From: Comamonadaceae bacterium | GTDB taxonomy: Bacteria > Pseudomonadota > Gammaproteobacteria > Burkholderiales > Burkholderiaceae_C | DNA: 7,711 nucleotides | Direction of reading: 5' to 3' | Assembly (NCBI GenBank): GCA_947452325.1 | Contig: CANGCZ010000071.1 | Span: forward strand, 1 to 7,711 | In this document: positions 1 through 5,746 of the stretch, piece by piece | Layout: the number at the start of each line of letters is the position of its first letter | Position numbering within the stretch: position 1 is the stretch's first letter | Translations under genes and position numbers: made by a program | The notes under the pieces: generated by a model | The model's database searches: none | The model's input: the letters and a program-made list of their open reading frames with translations, nothing else | What the model was told of the DNA's origin: nothing

Positions 1-2
1 AA

Positions 3-92
3 GTCGAGCGCATTGAGCGCTACCACAGCGAACCCGCAGAAACAGAAAACGACAACCCCTTGTTCGCCGAGCGCAGTTTGTTTCGCGTCTGA
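3..92 (+). CDS. cbbF: C-terminal tail of probable class I fructose-1,6-bisphosphatase (5' partial)
   Basis: This reading frame is open from the left window edge and ends at TGA 90-92, leaving 29 visible residues that begin VERIERYH and end NPLFAERSLFRV. From memory, this pattern (VERIERYH, a short variable stretch, then PLFxxRxLFR) matches the C-terminus of betaproteobacterial class I fructose-1,6-bisphosphatases. These enzymes hydrolyse fructose 1,6-bisphosphate to fructose 6-phosphate in the Calvin cycle and gluconeogenesis. The position directly upstream of phosphoribulokinase, with a 32-base gap, fits the common cbbF-cbbP order. No catalytic residues are visible, so the call rests on the tail motif and context. 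It could be the housekeeping fbp rather than a dedicated cbbF. Confidence 0.6.
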   Translation, partial: VERIERYHSEPAETENDNPLFAERSLFRV

Positions 93-124
93 AATTTCTT
101 TAAAGCACCAAAGGTCAGTTAGCC

Positions 125-997
125 ATGTCAGTCAAACACCCCATCATCGCCATCACCGGCTCATCAGGTGCAGGCACCACCTCAGTCACGCGTACCTTTG
201 AAAATATTTTCCGCCGTGAAAAAGTCACAGCGGCCATCATCGAAGGCGACAGTTTTCACCGCTACGACCGTTTGGAAATGCGCAAAAAAGCCGCCGAAGC
301 CGAAAAGCAGGGCGACAAAAATTTCAGCCATTTCGGCCCGACCACCAATTTATTTTCAGAGCTTGAAACCTTGTTCCGCACTTATGGCGAAACCGGCAGC
401 GGCAAGCGGCGCAAATATTTGCATGACCACGAAGAGGCTGCGCCCTACAAACAAGAACCCGGCACATTCACGCCTTGGGAAGATGTGCCCAGCGGTACAG
501 ACTTGTTGTTTTACGAAGGCTTGCACGGCGCGGTGGTCACGCCTGAAGTCAATATCGCCAAACACCCGGATTTACTGATCGGCGTGGTGCCCGTCATCAA
601 CCTCGAGTGGATTCAAAAACTCTGGCGCGACAAATCCAAACGCGGCTACAGCACCGAGGCCGTCACCGACACCATCTTGCGCCGCATGCCCGACTACGTG
701 AATTACATTTGCCCGCAATTTGCACATACGCATGTGAATTTCCAGCGTGTGCCTTGCGTGGATACATCCAACCCGTTCATTGCACGTGAAATTCCGGCAC
801 CCGACGAAAGCTTTGTGGTCATCCGCTTCGCCAATCCCAAAGGCATTGACTTTCCGTATTTGCTCAACATGATCCACGATTCGTTCATGTCGCGCGCCAA
901 CACCGTGGTGGTGCCGGGCGGCAAGATGGAACTGGCGATGCAACTCATCTTCACGCCTTTTGTGTGGCGCATGATGGAACGCAAGAAAAAGGCCTGA
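125..997 (+). CDS. cbbP: Phosphoribulokinase, proteobacterial (class I) type
   Basis: Phosphoribulokinase uses ATP to convert ribulose 5-phosphate to ribulose 1,5-bisphosphate, the CO2 acceptor of Rubisco, in the cytoplasm. The protein is 290 residues, the same length as the Rhodobacter sphaeroides enzyme, and its key residues fall at the same numbers. The P-loop GSSGAGTT is at 12-19, with Asp42, His45 and Arg49 in the IEGDSFHRYDR segment. Tyr98, His100, Glu131 (YEGLHG), Lys165, Arg168, Asp169, Arg173, Arg186 and Arg187 follow. Nothing needed for catalysis appears to be missing. Class I enzymes are octameric and usually activated by NADH; that is family knowledge and is not shown here. The ATG is preceded by AAGG at 111-114, ten bases upstream. 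The gene sits between the fructose-bisphosphatase tail and cbbA on the same strand, consistent with a cbb operon. Its stop codon lies in the loop of a small hairpin. Confidence 0.97.
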   Translation: MSVKHPIIAITGSSGAGTTSVTRTFENIFRREKVTAAIIEGDSFHRYDRLEMRKKAAEAEKQGDKNFSHFGPTTNLFSELETLFRTYGETGSGKRRKYLHDHEEAAPYKQEPGTFTPWEDVPSGTDLLFYEGLHGAVVTPEVNIAKHPDLLIGVVPVINLEWIQKLWRDKSKRGYSTEAVTDTILRRMPDYVNYICPQFAHTHVNFQRVPCVDTSNPFIAREIPAPDESFVVIRFANPKGIDFPYLLNMIHDSFMSRANTVVVPGGKMELAMQLIFTPFVWRMMERKKKA

Positions 998-1020
998 GGC
1001 CGTTCTTTTTATTTATTTTT
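983..1020 (+). terminator. Possible weak terminator or attenuator between cbbP and cbbA
   Basis: GGCC (991-994), the cbbP stop TGA as a three-base loop, and GGCC (998-1001) form a short perfect hairpin. An A-rich left flank can extend it imperfectly against TTCTTTTT on the right, and a T-rich run (1003-1020) follows. The G+C stem is only four pairs, so strong termination is unlikely. Partial termination or an mRNA-processing element that sets the cbbP:cbbA ratio is possible. This is a reading of the sequence only. Confidence 0.3.
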
Positions 1021-1036
1021 TTACTGGAGATTTTTC

Positions 1037-2074
1037 ATGGCTCTCGTCTCATTGCGCCAGGTACTGGACCACGCCGCCGAACATGGTTACGGCGTACCCG
1101 CTTTCAACGTCAACAATTTAGAGCAAGTGCAAGCCATCATGGAGGCTGCGCAAGAAACCCACAGCCCGGTGATTTTGCAAGCCTCTGCAGGCGCACGCAA
1201 ATACGCAGGTGAAGCGTATTTGCGTCACCTCGTGTTGGCCGCTATCGAAACACACCCTGACATTCCTGTGGTCATGCACCAAGACCATGGTGTGTCGCCT
1301 GCTGTTTGCCAGCAATCGATTCGCTCCGGTTTTTCCAGCGTGATGATGGACGGCTCTTTGATGCAAGACGGTAAAACACCGGCCAGCTACGACTACAACG
1401 TGGACGTCACCCGCCGTGTATGTGAAATGGCGCATTCGGTGGGCGTGTCTGTCGAAGGCGAACTCGGTTGCTTGGGCTCTTTGGAAACCGGTGAAGCCGG
1501 TGAAGAAGACGGTATCGGCGCGGTCGGAAAACTCACCCACGACATGCTGCTGACCGACCCGGTGCAGGCCAAAGATTTCGTCGAACGCACCGGTGTGGAT
1601 GCGCTGGCCATTGCCATCGGTACCAGCCACGGCGCCTACAAATTCACCCGCAAGCCCACGGGCGACATTCTGGCCATGGATCAGATCGTAGCGATCCACA
1701 AAAGCATTCCCAACACCCATTTGGTGATGCACGGTTCCTCCAGCGTGCCTCAAGAGTGGCTGGCCATCATCCGTGAGTTCGGTGGTGACATCAAAGAAAC
1801 CTACGGCGTGCCGGTCGAAGAAATACAGCGCGGCATCCGCTCCGGTGTGCGCAAAGTCAACATCGATACCGATATCCGCTTGGCCATGACCGGTGCGATG
1901 CGCCAGGCGTTTGCGCAAGACAAAAGTGAATTCGATCCGCGCAAAGCCTTGATCGCCGCTCGCAAAGCCGCTCGCGGTATTTGCAAAGCGCGTTTTGAAG
2001 CGTTCGGCTGTGCCGGTCACGCGCAAGCCATCAAACCGATTTCATTGGAAGTCATGTCCAACCGCTACCAATAG
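1037..2074 (+). CDS. cbbA: Class II fructose-1,6-bisphosphate aldolase, CbbA type
   Basis: This zinc-dependent aldolase joins dihydroxyacetone phosphate and glyceraldehyde 3-phosphate to fructose 1,6-bisphosphate. CbbA enzymes may also form sedoheptulose 1,7-bisphosphate in the Calvin cycle. The protein is 345 residues, the usual CbbA length. It starts with the typical GVPAFNVNN segment (19-27). Asp83 and His84 in HQDHG are the expected catalytic acid and a zinc ligand. Glu142 (EGELG), His198 (GTSHGAYK) and His232 (MHGSSS) supply the further metal-site positions. The C-terminal half contains GVPVEEIQ and VRKVNIDTDIRLA, which normally shape the phosphate site. A good ribosome binding site, GGAG at 1026-1029, lies seven bases before the ATG. 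The gap to cbbP is 39 bases and to the downstream dehydrogenase 31, so co-transcription is likely. I see no frameshift or missing key residue. Confidence 0.97.
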   Translation: MALVSLRQVLDHAAEHGYGVPAFNVNNLEQVQAIMEAAQETHSPVILQASAGARKYAGEAYLRHLVLAAIETHPDIPVVMHQDHGVSPAVCQQSIRSGFSSVMMDGSLMQDGKTPASYDYNVDVTRRVCEMAHSVGVSVEGELGCLGSLETGEAGEEDGIGAVGKLTHDMLLTDPVQAKDFVERTGVDALAIAIGTSHGAYKFTRKPTGDILAMDQIVAIHKSIPNTHLVMHGSSSVPQEWLAIIREFGGDIKETYGVPVEEIQRGIRSGVRKVNIDTDIRLAMTGAMRQAFAQDKSEFDPRKALIAARKAARGICKARFEAFGCAGHAQAIKPISLEVMSNRYQ

Positions 2075-2105
2075 GACAAGTTCAATCTGACAAGTGGGGG
2101 CTGTC

Positions 2106-3053
2106 ATGCGCAAACTGGTTTTTCTGGACCGGCAGTCACTCCGGGCTGAGTTGCGTCGGCCCGCCTTTGAGCACCAATGGACCGAGCATGTGCAAACGCG
2201 GCCTGATCAAGTGGTCGAGCGTTTGCAAGGTGCCAGTATTGCCATCAGCAACAAAGTGCCCATCAGGCGCGACACGCTGGAGCAGTTACCCGATTTGAAA
2301 ATGATCGCCATGGCCGCCACCGGCTATGACGTGATCGACATAGACGCCTGCCGCGAGCGCGGTGTCGCCGTTGCCAATATCCGCAACTATGCGGTGCACA
2401 CCGTGCCCGAACATGCGTTTGCGTTGATATTTGCATTGCGGCGCAACCTGATCGCTTACAGAGATGATGTGCTTAAAGGGCGTTGGCAAACCGAAGAACA
2501 GTTTTGTTTTTTCGATTACCCGATCAGTGATTTACATGGCAGCACCTTGGGTATTTTTGGTGAAGGTGTGTTGGGACAGGCCACAGCCCACATTGCCCGT
2601 GCCTTGGGCATGAAAGTCTTGTTTGCCGACCATGCGCCGCCTAAAGCGACCGGTGTGGATTTCGTACCGCCTGAACAAGTGTTTGCCGAATCCGACATCA
2701 TCAGCTTGCACTGTCCGCTCACTCCGGCTTCCCGCCATTTCATAGGCATGCCGCAGTTAAAGCGCATGAAGCGCAGCGCCTTGCTGATCAACACCTCACG
2801 CGGCGGTTTGGTGGATGAGCAAGCCCTGAAAACAGCGCTTGAAACCGGTGTGATCGCAGGCGCAGGCTTTGATGTGTTGACGCAAGAGCCACCGACAAAC
2901 GGTAACCCGTTGCTCGACATCAAAACACCTAATTTCATTCTCACACCGCACGTGGCATGGGCGTCGACACAGGCCATGCAATTCCTGGCCGATCAATTGA
3001 TAGACAACATCGAAGCCTTTGTCGCGGGCAAACCGCAACACTTGGTGACTTGA
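2106..3053 (+). CDS. hprA: D-2-hydroxyacid dehydrogenase, probable glycerate dehydrogenase/hydroxypyruvate reductase
   Basis: This 315-residue protein belongs to the NAD(P)-dependent D-isomer 2-hydroxyacid dehydrogenase family and most resembles HprA, which interconverts hydroxypyruvate (or glyoxylate) and D-glycerate (or glycolate). The nucleotide-binding loop GEGVLG is at 152-157, followed by Asp175 at the position that usually favours NAD over NADP. The catalytic set is Arg232 (NTSRGGLVDE), Glu261 (QEPP) and His282 (TPHVAWAS). The HVAWAS variant of the histidine motif is typical of hydroxypyruvate reductases. I chose the ATG at 2106 because GGGGG at 2096-2100 lies five bases before it. An in-frame GTG at 2094 would add four residues and overlap this ribosome binding site. 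The gene follows cbbA closely, suggesting a link to phosphoglycolate or glycerate metabolism in autotrophic growth. Substrate is inferred; a broader glyoxylate reductase is possible. Confidence 0.88.
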   Translation: MRKLVFLDRQSLRAELRRPAFEHQWTEHVQTRPDQVVERLQGASIAISNKVPIRRDTLEQLPDLKMIAMAATGYDVIDIDACRERGVAVANIRNYAVHTVPEHAFALIFALRRNLIAYRDDVLKGRWQTEEQFCFFDYPISDLHGSTLGIFGEGVLGQATAHIARALGMKVLFADHAPPKATGVDFVPPEQVFAESDIISLHCPLTPASRHFIGMPQLKRMKRSALLINTSRGGLVDEQALKTALETGVIAGAGFDVLTQEPPTNGNPLLDIKTPNFILTPHVAWASTQAMQFLADQLIDNIEAFVAGKPQHLVT

Positions 3054-3093
3054 AGCGGCGCTCACCAGCGGCCCTGTGAAAGCGCATCCAGTG

Positions 3094-3126
3094 AAAAATT
3101 CAGTCGCTGTGCGATGAAGGTTTTTT
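3094..3126. terminator. Bidirectional intrinsic terminator between convergent hprA and rsmI
   Basis: TTCAgTCGC (3099-3107) pairs with GCGATGAA (3111-3118) around a TGT loop, giving eight base pairs with one bulged G. On the + strand the hairpin is followed by GG and six Ts (3121-3126). On the - strand it is followed directly by five Us, complementary to AAAAA at 3094-3098. It is therefore suited to ending hprA transcripts and rsmI transcripts alike. The hairpin includes the rsmI stop codon and its last few codons, so there is almost no spare sequence between the two genes. The stem is modest in G+C content, so efficiency is uncertain. Confidence 0.6.
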
Positions 3127-4014
3127 CTCTAACGCCAACGCGTACAAAGCATTGCGCGGCGCACCGCTGATATCAGCGGCCAATTTCACTGCGGTTTTCA
3201 CCGGTAACTCCTGTAACAGCATATCCAGCACGCGTTCTGCCTCGGCCATGCGGTCCACCTGTTGCGCGAGTGCGTGCAAAACCAGAGCGAATTCACCTTT
3301 GCTGCGTTGCGAGGATGCACTTAGCCATTCACTGAACGCATGCGCAGGCATGGTGGCAATTTCCTCAAACTGCTTGGTCAATTCGCGACCGACGGTCAGG
3401 CTTCGGTCACCCAGCGCTTGCAAATCTTTGGCCACAGCTTCGATGCGGTGCGGCGCTTCCAAAAACACCTGCGCCCTTGCGTCTGTCGCCATGGTTTGCA
3501 CCCGGTGCTGACGCTCCATGGCTTTGCTGGGCAAGAAGCCGATAAACACAAAGCCATCGTCACCGGTGCAACCACTGGCGCTCATCAAGGTGGTGATGCT
3601 GCTCGCACCCGGCAAGGGCATGACCCGCAAACCCGCTTGCTGCACCAGGGCCACCAGTCGCGCACCCGGATCGCTGATGCCAGGTGTACCTGCGTCACTT
3701 AAATAAACCACCCGCTGGCCTTGTTGCAGTCGCAGAATCACTTGCCCGGCGGCTTCGGCTTCGTTGTGTTGATGCACGGCCAGCCAACTGCCACCGGGTT
3801 TGTCTACGCCGTATTGACGCAGCAGAGATTGGCTGTGCCGTGTGTCTTCGCAGGCAAGCGTGTCAGCCAGTTGCAGTACATGCAAACCGCGCAGGCTGAT
3901 ATCGGACAGGTTGCCAATCGGTGTGGCGAGCACATACAAACAACCGCCGGGATGCGCTTGACCTTCACAGGCCAAGTTTGCAGCAGACAGGGCGGTTTCA
4001 TAACGGGAAATCAA
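3100..4014 (-). CDS. rsmI: 16S rRNA (cytidine1402-2'-O)-methyltransferase RsmI
   Basis: RsmI uses S-adenosylmethionine to methylate the 2'-hydroxyl of C1402 in 16S rRNA, in the ribosomal P site. The 304-residue protein has the tetrapyrrole-methylase fold signatures in order: LYVLATPIGNLSDIS (26-40), CEDTRHS (55-61), HQHNE (81-85), LSDAGTPGISDPG (105-117), PLPGASS (133-139), GFLP (159-162), EAPHR (186-190) and GRELTKQFEE (209-218). A basic SKGEF segment and the NALYALALE C-terminus follow. The start is a TTG at 4014-4012. An in-frame stop lies two codons upstream, so no longer start exists, and AAAGG (4025-4021) sits six bases before it. A shorter TTG start at residue 14 is possible. The gene is divergent from yraN and the two start codons share base 4014. 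Its 3' end lies in the terminator shared with hprA. Confidence 0.95.
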   Translation of the reverse strand: MISRYETALSAANLACEGQAHPGGCLYVLATPIGNLSDISLRGLHVLQLADTLACEDTRHSQSLLRQYGVDKPGGSWLAVHQHNEAEAAGQVILRLQQGQRVVYLSDAGTPGISDPGARLVALVQQAGLRVMPLPGASSITTLMSASGCTGDDGFVFIGFLPSKAMERQHRVQTMATDARAQVFLEAPHRIEAVAKDLQALGDRSLTVGRELTKQFEEIATMPAHAFSEWLSASSQRSKGEFALVLHALAQQVDRMAEAERVLDMLLQELPVKTAVKLAADISGAPRNALYALALEKKPSSHSD

Positions 4015-4412
4015 TGGCTACCTTTCAACACAAACCTAAAAACACATCGGGCCGCAGACACAGCACCAAACTCAAAGGCGATGCAGCCGAGGACGAGGCG
4101 CTGTCATTCTTGCAAAACCGTGGCTTGCAATTGCTGCAACGCAATTACCGCACATCCGGTCGCGGCGGCGGTGAGATTGACCTGATTGTGCGCGACCCGC
4201 AAGGCACCTTGGTTTTTGTCGAGGTACGCAGTCGCAGCAATGCCCGTCATGGTGGCGCACTGGCCAGCATTGGTGCACTCAAACGCCAGCGCATTGTGTT
4301 CGCCGCCAAAATGTACTTAAGGCGCTGGCCGGCATGGCCAGCCTGCCGCTTTGATGTGGTGGTGGTGCAATCCGGCGAGTTGCAATGGATACAGGCTGCG
4401 TTTGATGCCTGA
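4014..4412 (+). CDS. yraN: YraN/UPF0102 family endonuclease-like protein
   Basis: YraN proteins are small proteins with a predicted restriction-endonuclease-like fold; their cellular role is not firmly established. The 132-residue protein shows the family pattern. GDAAEDEALSFL (22-33) opens the domain with Glu26. NYRTSGRGGGEIDLI (44-58) carries Asp56, and VFVEVRSR (67-74) carries Glu70, with Arg72 where many nucleases of this fold have lysine. CRFDVVVV closes the core strands. I chose the ATG at 4014, preceded by GGGAA at 4005-4009. The frame is open farther upstream with an ATG at 3921, but that would put 31 non-family residues over the start of rsmI. The gene leads the yraN-diaA-dolP series, and any promoter for it must lie inside rsmI. 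Confidence 0.92.
   Translation: MATFQHKPKNTSGRRHSTKLKGDAAEDEALSFLQNRGLQLLQRNYRTSGRGGGEIDLIVRDPQGTLVFVEVRSRSNARHGGALASIGALKRQRIVFAAKMYLRRWPAWPACRFDVVVVQSGELQWIQAAFDA
4021..4025 (-). promoter_or_regulatory. Ribosome binding site supporting the TTG start of rsmI
   Basis: Read on the - strand this is AAAGG, six bases before the TTG at 4014-4012. The in-frame TAG just upstream of the TTG excludes a longer product, and no ATG occurs before the conserved YVLATPIGN segment. This supports TTG as the real start. The site lies inside the third and fourth codons of the divergent yraN gene. Confidence 0.55.
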
Positions 4413-4464
4413 GTTGTTTATCCCGCATCACTTGCTTGTCTTGGTGCAAAGGTATGATGAAGCC

Positions 4465-5064
4465 ATGCTAGAGCAACACATTGAACAGCTGTTCATTGAC
4501 AGCGCGGATTTGAAATACCAGTCAGCGCAGATTTTGAGCAAACCCATGGCCGAGGCTGTGCAGTTGATCATGGTCAGCGTCACTGGCGGCGGAAAAGTGC
4601 TGGCTTGCGGCAACGGCGGTTCGGCTGCGCTCACACAAATGTTTGCCGCCACCTTTGTCGGCCGCTTTGAGCGCGAGCGCCCTGAGCTGGGCGCCATCGC
4701 TTTAAGTGCTGACAATGTGTTGTTGACATCGGTACAACAGGAAAACGGCGTCGATCAGGTGTTTGCCAAGCAAGTACGAGCCTTGGGCCAGCCTGGTGAT
4801 GTTTTGCTGGTGGTGTCTGCCAGCGGGCAGGCGGGAAATTTGCTGCGAGCCATCGATGCCGCGCACGAGCGAGAGCTCAGTGTGATTGCATTGACCGGAC
4901 AAGGTGGCGGCAAGATTCGCCAGTTGTTGCGGGAAACCGATGTGCATATTTGTGTGCCGCACGACAGAAAGGCCCGTATTCAAGAAGTCCATTTGCTGGT
5001 CTTGCACGGTTTGTGCGATGGCGTAGACAATCAGTTACTAGGTGAACAGGAGAATACCGAATGA
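4465..5064 (+). CDS. diaA: SIS-domain protein, DiaA-like (GmhA/DiaA family)
   Basis: This 199-residue protein is a single SIS domain close in length to E. coli DiaA (196), a tetrameric DnaA-binding protein that promotes timely initiation of replication; the related GmhA isomerises sedoheptulose 7-phosphate. Family landmarks are VLACGNGGSAA (45-55), VGRFERERP (65-73), KQVRALGQPGDVLLVVSASG (102-121), VIALTG, VHICVPHDRKARIQEVHLLVLHGLCD and the VDNQLLGEQ tail. GmhA-type residues after the glycine loop are not kept: the usual His is Met59 and the usual Glu is Thr63. The distal SxSGxS motif reads SASGQA. This argues against isomerase activity and for a regulatory role. The MLEQHIEQLF start matches the family. 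An upstream in-frame ATG at 4405, overlapping the yraN stop, would add 20 residues. The gene lies between yraN and dolP as in E. coli, and its stop overlaps the next start in ATGA. Confidence 0.83.
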   Translation: MLEQHIEQLFIDSADLKYQSAQILSKPMAEAVQLIMVSVTGGGKVLACGNGGSAALTQMFAATFVGRFERERPELGAIALSADNVLLTSVQQENGVDQVFAKQVRALGQPGDVLLVVSASGQAGNLLRAIDAAHERELSVIALTGQGGGKIRQLLRETDVHICVPHDRKARIQEVHLLVLHGLCDGVDNQLLGEQENTE

Positions 5065-5693
5065 ATTCCAGAAACGTGAAGGCCGGTGGCCTGGTGTTGT
5101 TGTTGAGTTTGGGCTTGAGCGCTTGCGCGCCGGTCATGCTGGCCGGTTTTGCCGGTACGGCCATGGTGGCCAGCGACAGACGCACTTCGGGTACGCAACT
5201 TGAAGACGAGACCATTGAACTGCGCGGCTCGGCCCGGGTGCGCGACGCTTTAGGCGAAAGAGCCCATGTGAATATCACCAGTTACAACCGCCAGGTGTTG
5301 CTCAGCGGTGAGGTAGCCACCGAGCGTGACAAGCAAATCGTCGAAGGCTTGTTGGAAAAACTTGAAAACGTGAAAACCGTCGTCAATGAAGTCAGCATCA
5401 TGCAGCCGACGTCGCTGAGTTCACGCTCGAATGACTTGCTGTTGACTGCCAAAGTCAAGGCCGCATTGGTCGACAGTCGTGACTTGTTTGCCAATGCCTT
5501 CAAAATCGTGGCCGAGCGCGGCACGGTGTATGTGATGGGACGTGTCACTCAACGTGAAGCCACCAGCGCCACCAATGTCATTCGCAATGTGAACGGCGTG
5601 AACAAAGTGGTCCGGTTGTTTGAAATCATCTCCGAAGACGAGTTGCGCAACCTGTTGCCGCCGCCACCTGTTGAAGACAAAGGCAAAAAATAA
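5061..5693 (+). CDS. dolP: Dual BON-domain outer-membrane lipoprotein, DolP (YraP)-like
   Basis: DolP is an outer-membrane lipoprotein that binds anionic phospholipids and supports envelope integrity and the BAM complex in E. coli. This 210-residue protein begins with a lipoprotein signal peptide: a charged start, a hydrophobic stretch (10-19) and the lipobox LSAC with Cys22. Residue +2 after cleavage is Ala, not Asp, consistent with outer-membrane sorting. Two BON domains follow at about 47-115 and 124-192. Each has the expected features, for example VNITSYNRQVLLSGEV (70-85) and GTVYVMGRVTQREA (154-167). The spacer phrases SDRRTSGTQLED and SSRSNDLLLTAKV match the DolP layout (DPRSVGTQ and SNDTWITTKV). 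The tail after the second domain is proline-rich and basic (LLPPPPVEDKGKK) and longer than in E. coli. AGGAGA at 5048-5053 precedes the ATG, which overlaps the diaA stop by four bases. Confidence 0.92.
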   Translation: MNSRNVKAGGLVLLLSLGLSACAPVMLAGFAGTAMVASDRRTSGTQLEDETIELRGSARVRDALGERAHVNITSYNRQVLLSGEVATERDKQIVEGLLEKLENVKTVVNEVSIMQPTSLSSRSNDLLLTAKVKAALVDSRDLFANAFKIVAERGTVYVMGRVTQREATSATNVIRNVNGVNKVVRLFEIISEDELRNLLPPPPVEDKGKK

Positions 5694-5711
5694 GCAGGAC
5701 TTTCCCGATAC

Positions 5712-5746
5712 AAGCCACGGCTGAATAAGCCGTGGCTTTTTGCTTT
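5712..5746 (+). terminator. Rho-independent terminator after dolP
   Basis: AAGCCACGGCT (5712-5722) and AGCCGTGGCTT (5728-5738) form a perfect 11-base-pair stem with a five-base GAATA loop. It is followed by a T-rich tail (TTTTTGCTTTT) that runs to the stop codon of the convergent dehydrogenase gene. It should end the yraN-diaA-dolP transcript. Read on the - strand, the stem is followed by GTATCGGG with no U run, so it is not a canonical terminator for the neighbouring gene. Confidence 0.93.

Noticed and set aside
13..201. Open frame spanning the cbbF-cbbP junction
   Set aside because: It is out of frame with both genes, low in complexity and without a ribosome binding site; the other frame gives a recognisable enzyme tail.
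1118..2026. Long open frame of about 300 codons on the - strand opposite cbbA
   Set aside because: It lies entirely inside the well-supported aldolase gene, is rich in His, Phe and Val in a pattern expected from the reverse complement, and shows no recognisable domain or ribosome binding site.
2094..2105. GTG start four codons upstream for the HprA-like protein
   Set aside because: The GTG overlaps the GGGGG that best serves as ribosome binding site for the ATG at 2106, and MRKLVFLD is a normal family start.
3054..3081. Repeated AGCGGC just after hprA
   Set aside because: The copies are direct rather than inverted, with no extended hairpin or T run; the better terminator is at 3094-3126.
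3978..4004. TTGCAG and CATAAC as a promoter for yraN inside rsmI
   Set aside because: The match to consensus is partial and the spacing (15 bases) is poor; such hexamers are expected by chance in this composition.
3921..4013. Upstream ATG extending YraN by 31 residues
   Set aside because: The extension would lie wholly over rsmI, has no YraN-family features, and the ATG at 4014 has its own ribosome binding site.
4432..4458. Promoter-like pair TTGCTT and TATGAT before the diaA-like gene
   Set aside because: The spacer is 15 bases, shorter than the usual 17, and transcription would begin about at the ATG itself, giving a leaderless message. Too weak to annotate without transcription-start data.
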